From a virus: a DNA stretch of 37,954 nt. Made by a program: the position numbers and the translations under genes. Positions 37,103 to 37,954 of this stretch are shown here, one piece after another (position 1 is the first letter of the stretch; each line of letters begins with the position of its first letter). The stretch lies in the IMG/VR virus record IMGVR_UViG_3300047478_000221, positions 1 through 37,954 of that record, one strand, 5' to 3'. Below the pieces are notes generated by a model, which made no database searches, was not told the origin of the DNA, and saw only the letters and a list, made by a program, of their open reading frames with translations.

Positions 37103-37954
37103 CGATGATTTTGGGGACGATCTAGAGGTTGAAGTCTGGCAACCTGAATATGAAGCAGAGATAGTTAGAGAAGCTGCTTGGACTCCACAAATCGGGCCTC
37201 AATTAGCAGCTATAGAAGCTACTTGGTGTGATATATTACTCTTTGGTGGTGCTCGTGGTGGTGGTAAATCTGATTATCTTTTAGGCGATTTCCTACAAGA
37301 TGTTGATACCTACGGTGCTAATTGGCAGGGTATCTTATTTCGTAAAAGTTATAACGAATTAGAGGAAATTATTAAAAGAAGCCATGAGCTTTTTACTGGC
37401 ATTGGAAAATGGCTTGCTACTAAAAAAACTTGGATATTCCCTAGTGGGGGGACTCTTAAGTTAAGATTTGTAGAGAGACTAGAGGACGCAACAAAGTATC
37501 AGGGTCATTCTTATTGCCTAGCAGTAGGAAGTCTTATTTTAATGGAAAGCGGGACTTCTAAAAAAATAGAAGATATTCAAATCGGTGATTATGTAAAAAC
37601 CCTAGAAGGGGGCTGTCGAGTTACTGATAAAATCCAGCCTTACAAGGCAAGGTGCGTTAAAGTTATCACTCTATTTGGAGAGCAGGAGAATCCTGAGACA
37701 CACCCCTTTTTAACCGATTCGGGTTGGCAATCTTTCTCATCACTTCAGGAAAGCGGTTCCATGCCGTTTGGTGAGAAAATCCTAAAATCTGATATGCTTC
37801 CTTGCGCTTATGGGTTTGTAAGATGCTTAAAACCACTTCCGCATCTGGATATTGAGGGATATTATAGAGCCATACTATTTGATGCATTTTACAGGTTTTC
37901 AAAATCGTTTGAGGAGAACAGCCTAGCTCTTTGGATGCTTGCTTTAACGAAACT
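37095..37954 (+). CDS. terL: Terminase large subunit, N-terminal part
   Basis: The ATG at 37095 overlaps the end of terS. The N-terminal ATPase domain has Walker A GGARGGGKS (residues 51-59), then FRKSYNELEEIIKRS and an adenine-motif-like region. At residue 140 (KYQGHSY) the chain enters the intein at Cys141 (37515). The gene runs off the window end and continues from base 240. The gene is split only by where the circle was opened. Joined to TWIGFDE after splicing, the sequence YQGHSYTWIGFDE is that of a normal terminase. Confidence 0.95.
   Translation, partial: MTDDDFGDDLEVEVWQPEYEAEIVREAAWTPQIGPQLAAIEATWCDILLFGGARGGGKSDYLLGDFLQDVDTYGANWQGILFRKSYNELEEIIKRSHELFTGIGKWLATKKTWIFPSGGTLKLRFVERLEDATKYQGHSYCLAVGSLILMESGTSKKIEDIQIGDYVKTLEGGCRVTDKIQPYKARCVKVITLFGEQENPETHPFLTDSGWQSFSSLQESGSMPFGEKILKSDMLPCAYGFVRCLKPLPHLDIEGYYRAILFDAFYRFSKSFEENSLALWMLALTK
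37666..37954 (-). CDS. Antisense HNH homing endonuclease (C-terminal part)
   Basis: Continuation of the HNH gene from 592-1 across the circle junction; residues about 118 onward. The first helix-turn-helix (SLKQASKELGCSPQTILK) lies on this side of the junction and a second one (KRKEAYQILGFSHQTAWNRF) follows. The protein ends with LKRGVSQDSPALQIE, stop at 37668-37666. This tail overlaps the sense code for intein block B (TH at 37698-37703). The TTG at 37902 is an internal Leu codon, not the start. Confidence 0.9.
   Translation of the reverse strand, partial: VSLKQASKELGCSPQTILKTCKMHQIVWLYNIPQYPDAEVVLSILQTHKRKEAYQILGFSHQTAWNRFPEVMRKIANPNRLKRGVSQDSPALQIE
37716..37954. repeat. Direct repeat of the window start (circular overlap), copy 2
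   Basis: Matches 1-239 with one change (37827 T, 112 C). See copy 1. The two forms may represent strain variation within the sampled phage population. Confidence 0.93.

Larger units (their letters stand above)
37515..37954 (+). other. TerL intein, N-terminal part (sense strand)
   Basis: Cys141 opens splicing block A (CLAVGSLILMESGTSKKIED, then IQIGDYVKT). Block B appears at about 37689-37730 as ENPETHPFLTDSGW with His203; the Thr next to it is one step away from the classical TxxH spacing. The antisense HNH gene starts to overlap this half at 37666. Confidence 0.9.

Noticed and set aside
37666-37902. Stand-alone 78-residue minus-strand gene starting at TTG 37902
   Set aside because: The TTG is an internal codon of the longer HNH gene once the circle is closed.

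Overview
The window is the essentially complete, circularly permuted genome of a small, AT-rich, tailed bacteriophage, most likely short-tailed (podovirus-like). The first 239 bases recur at the end (37716-37954) with one mismatch, so the molecule closes into a circle of about 37,715 bp, and the gene cut by the window edge is the large terminase. The host is probably a low-GC Gram-negative bacterium: there are several lipobox lipoproteins, a bacterial-type SSB tail and E. coli-like sigma70 promoters. The host genus cannot be read from the sequence. No integrase, DNA polymerase or helicase was recognised, so replication probably leans on the host.

Layout. (1) Rightward late operon: a strong promoter at 36526-36554, terS, then terL across the junction, portal, scaffold, capsid and decoration proteins, head-tail connector, a block of internal/ejection-type proteins, tail fibres, a stand-alone response-regulator receiver protein, and a lysis cassette (XhlA-like protein, T4-type lysozyme, lipoprotein, holin). 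It ends at a terminator at 19751-19781. (2) Leftward early operon, 35495 down to 19742: about 50 small, tightly overlapped genes, including an ERF recombinase, Gp157, a replication initiator with internal iterons, SSB, a DUF1064 nuclease, a lipoprotein transglycosylase, a lipoprotein metzincin protease and many small unknowns. (3) A divergent control region around 32530-32635: an XRE-type regulator on the plus strand beside a perfect 20-bp palindrome. Nearly the same operator recurs at 35571-35595 next to the first early promoter. (4) A 1.1-kb non-coding, repeat- and hairpin-rich region (35496-36601) between early and late units.

The most striking feature is at the junction. TerL carries an intein of 297 residues inserted between its Walker A and Walker B motifs. 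The place where an intein normally encodes a homing endonuclease in frame is instead occupied, on the opposite strand, by a complete 213-residue HNH_3 homing-endonuclease gene (592 down to 1, then 37954 down to 37666). That antisense gene has its own plausible promoter and ribosome-binding site, which lie inside the intein's C-terminal splicing motif. The same DNA thus reads as a spliced-out protein segment on one strand and a free endonuclease on the other. The one mismatch between the two end copies is silent for the intein and changes Gly to Ser in the endonuclease.

Other points of interest are three copies of a two-hairpin RNA element in front of early genes, operator/promoter pairs consistent with one repressor controlling two early promoters, a terminator ahead of the replication genes that would need read-through, and several unlisted mini-genes for membrane peptides.
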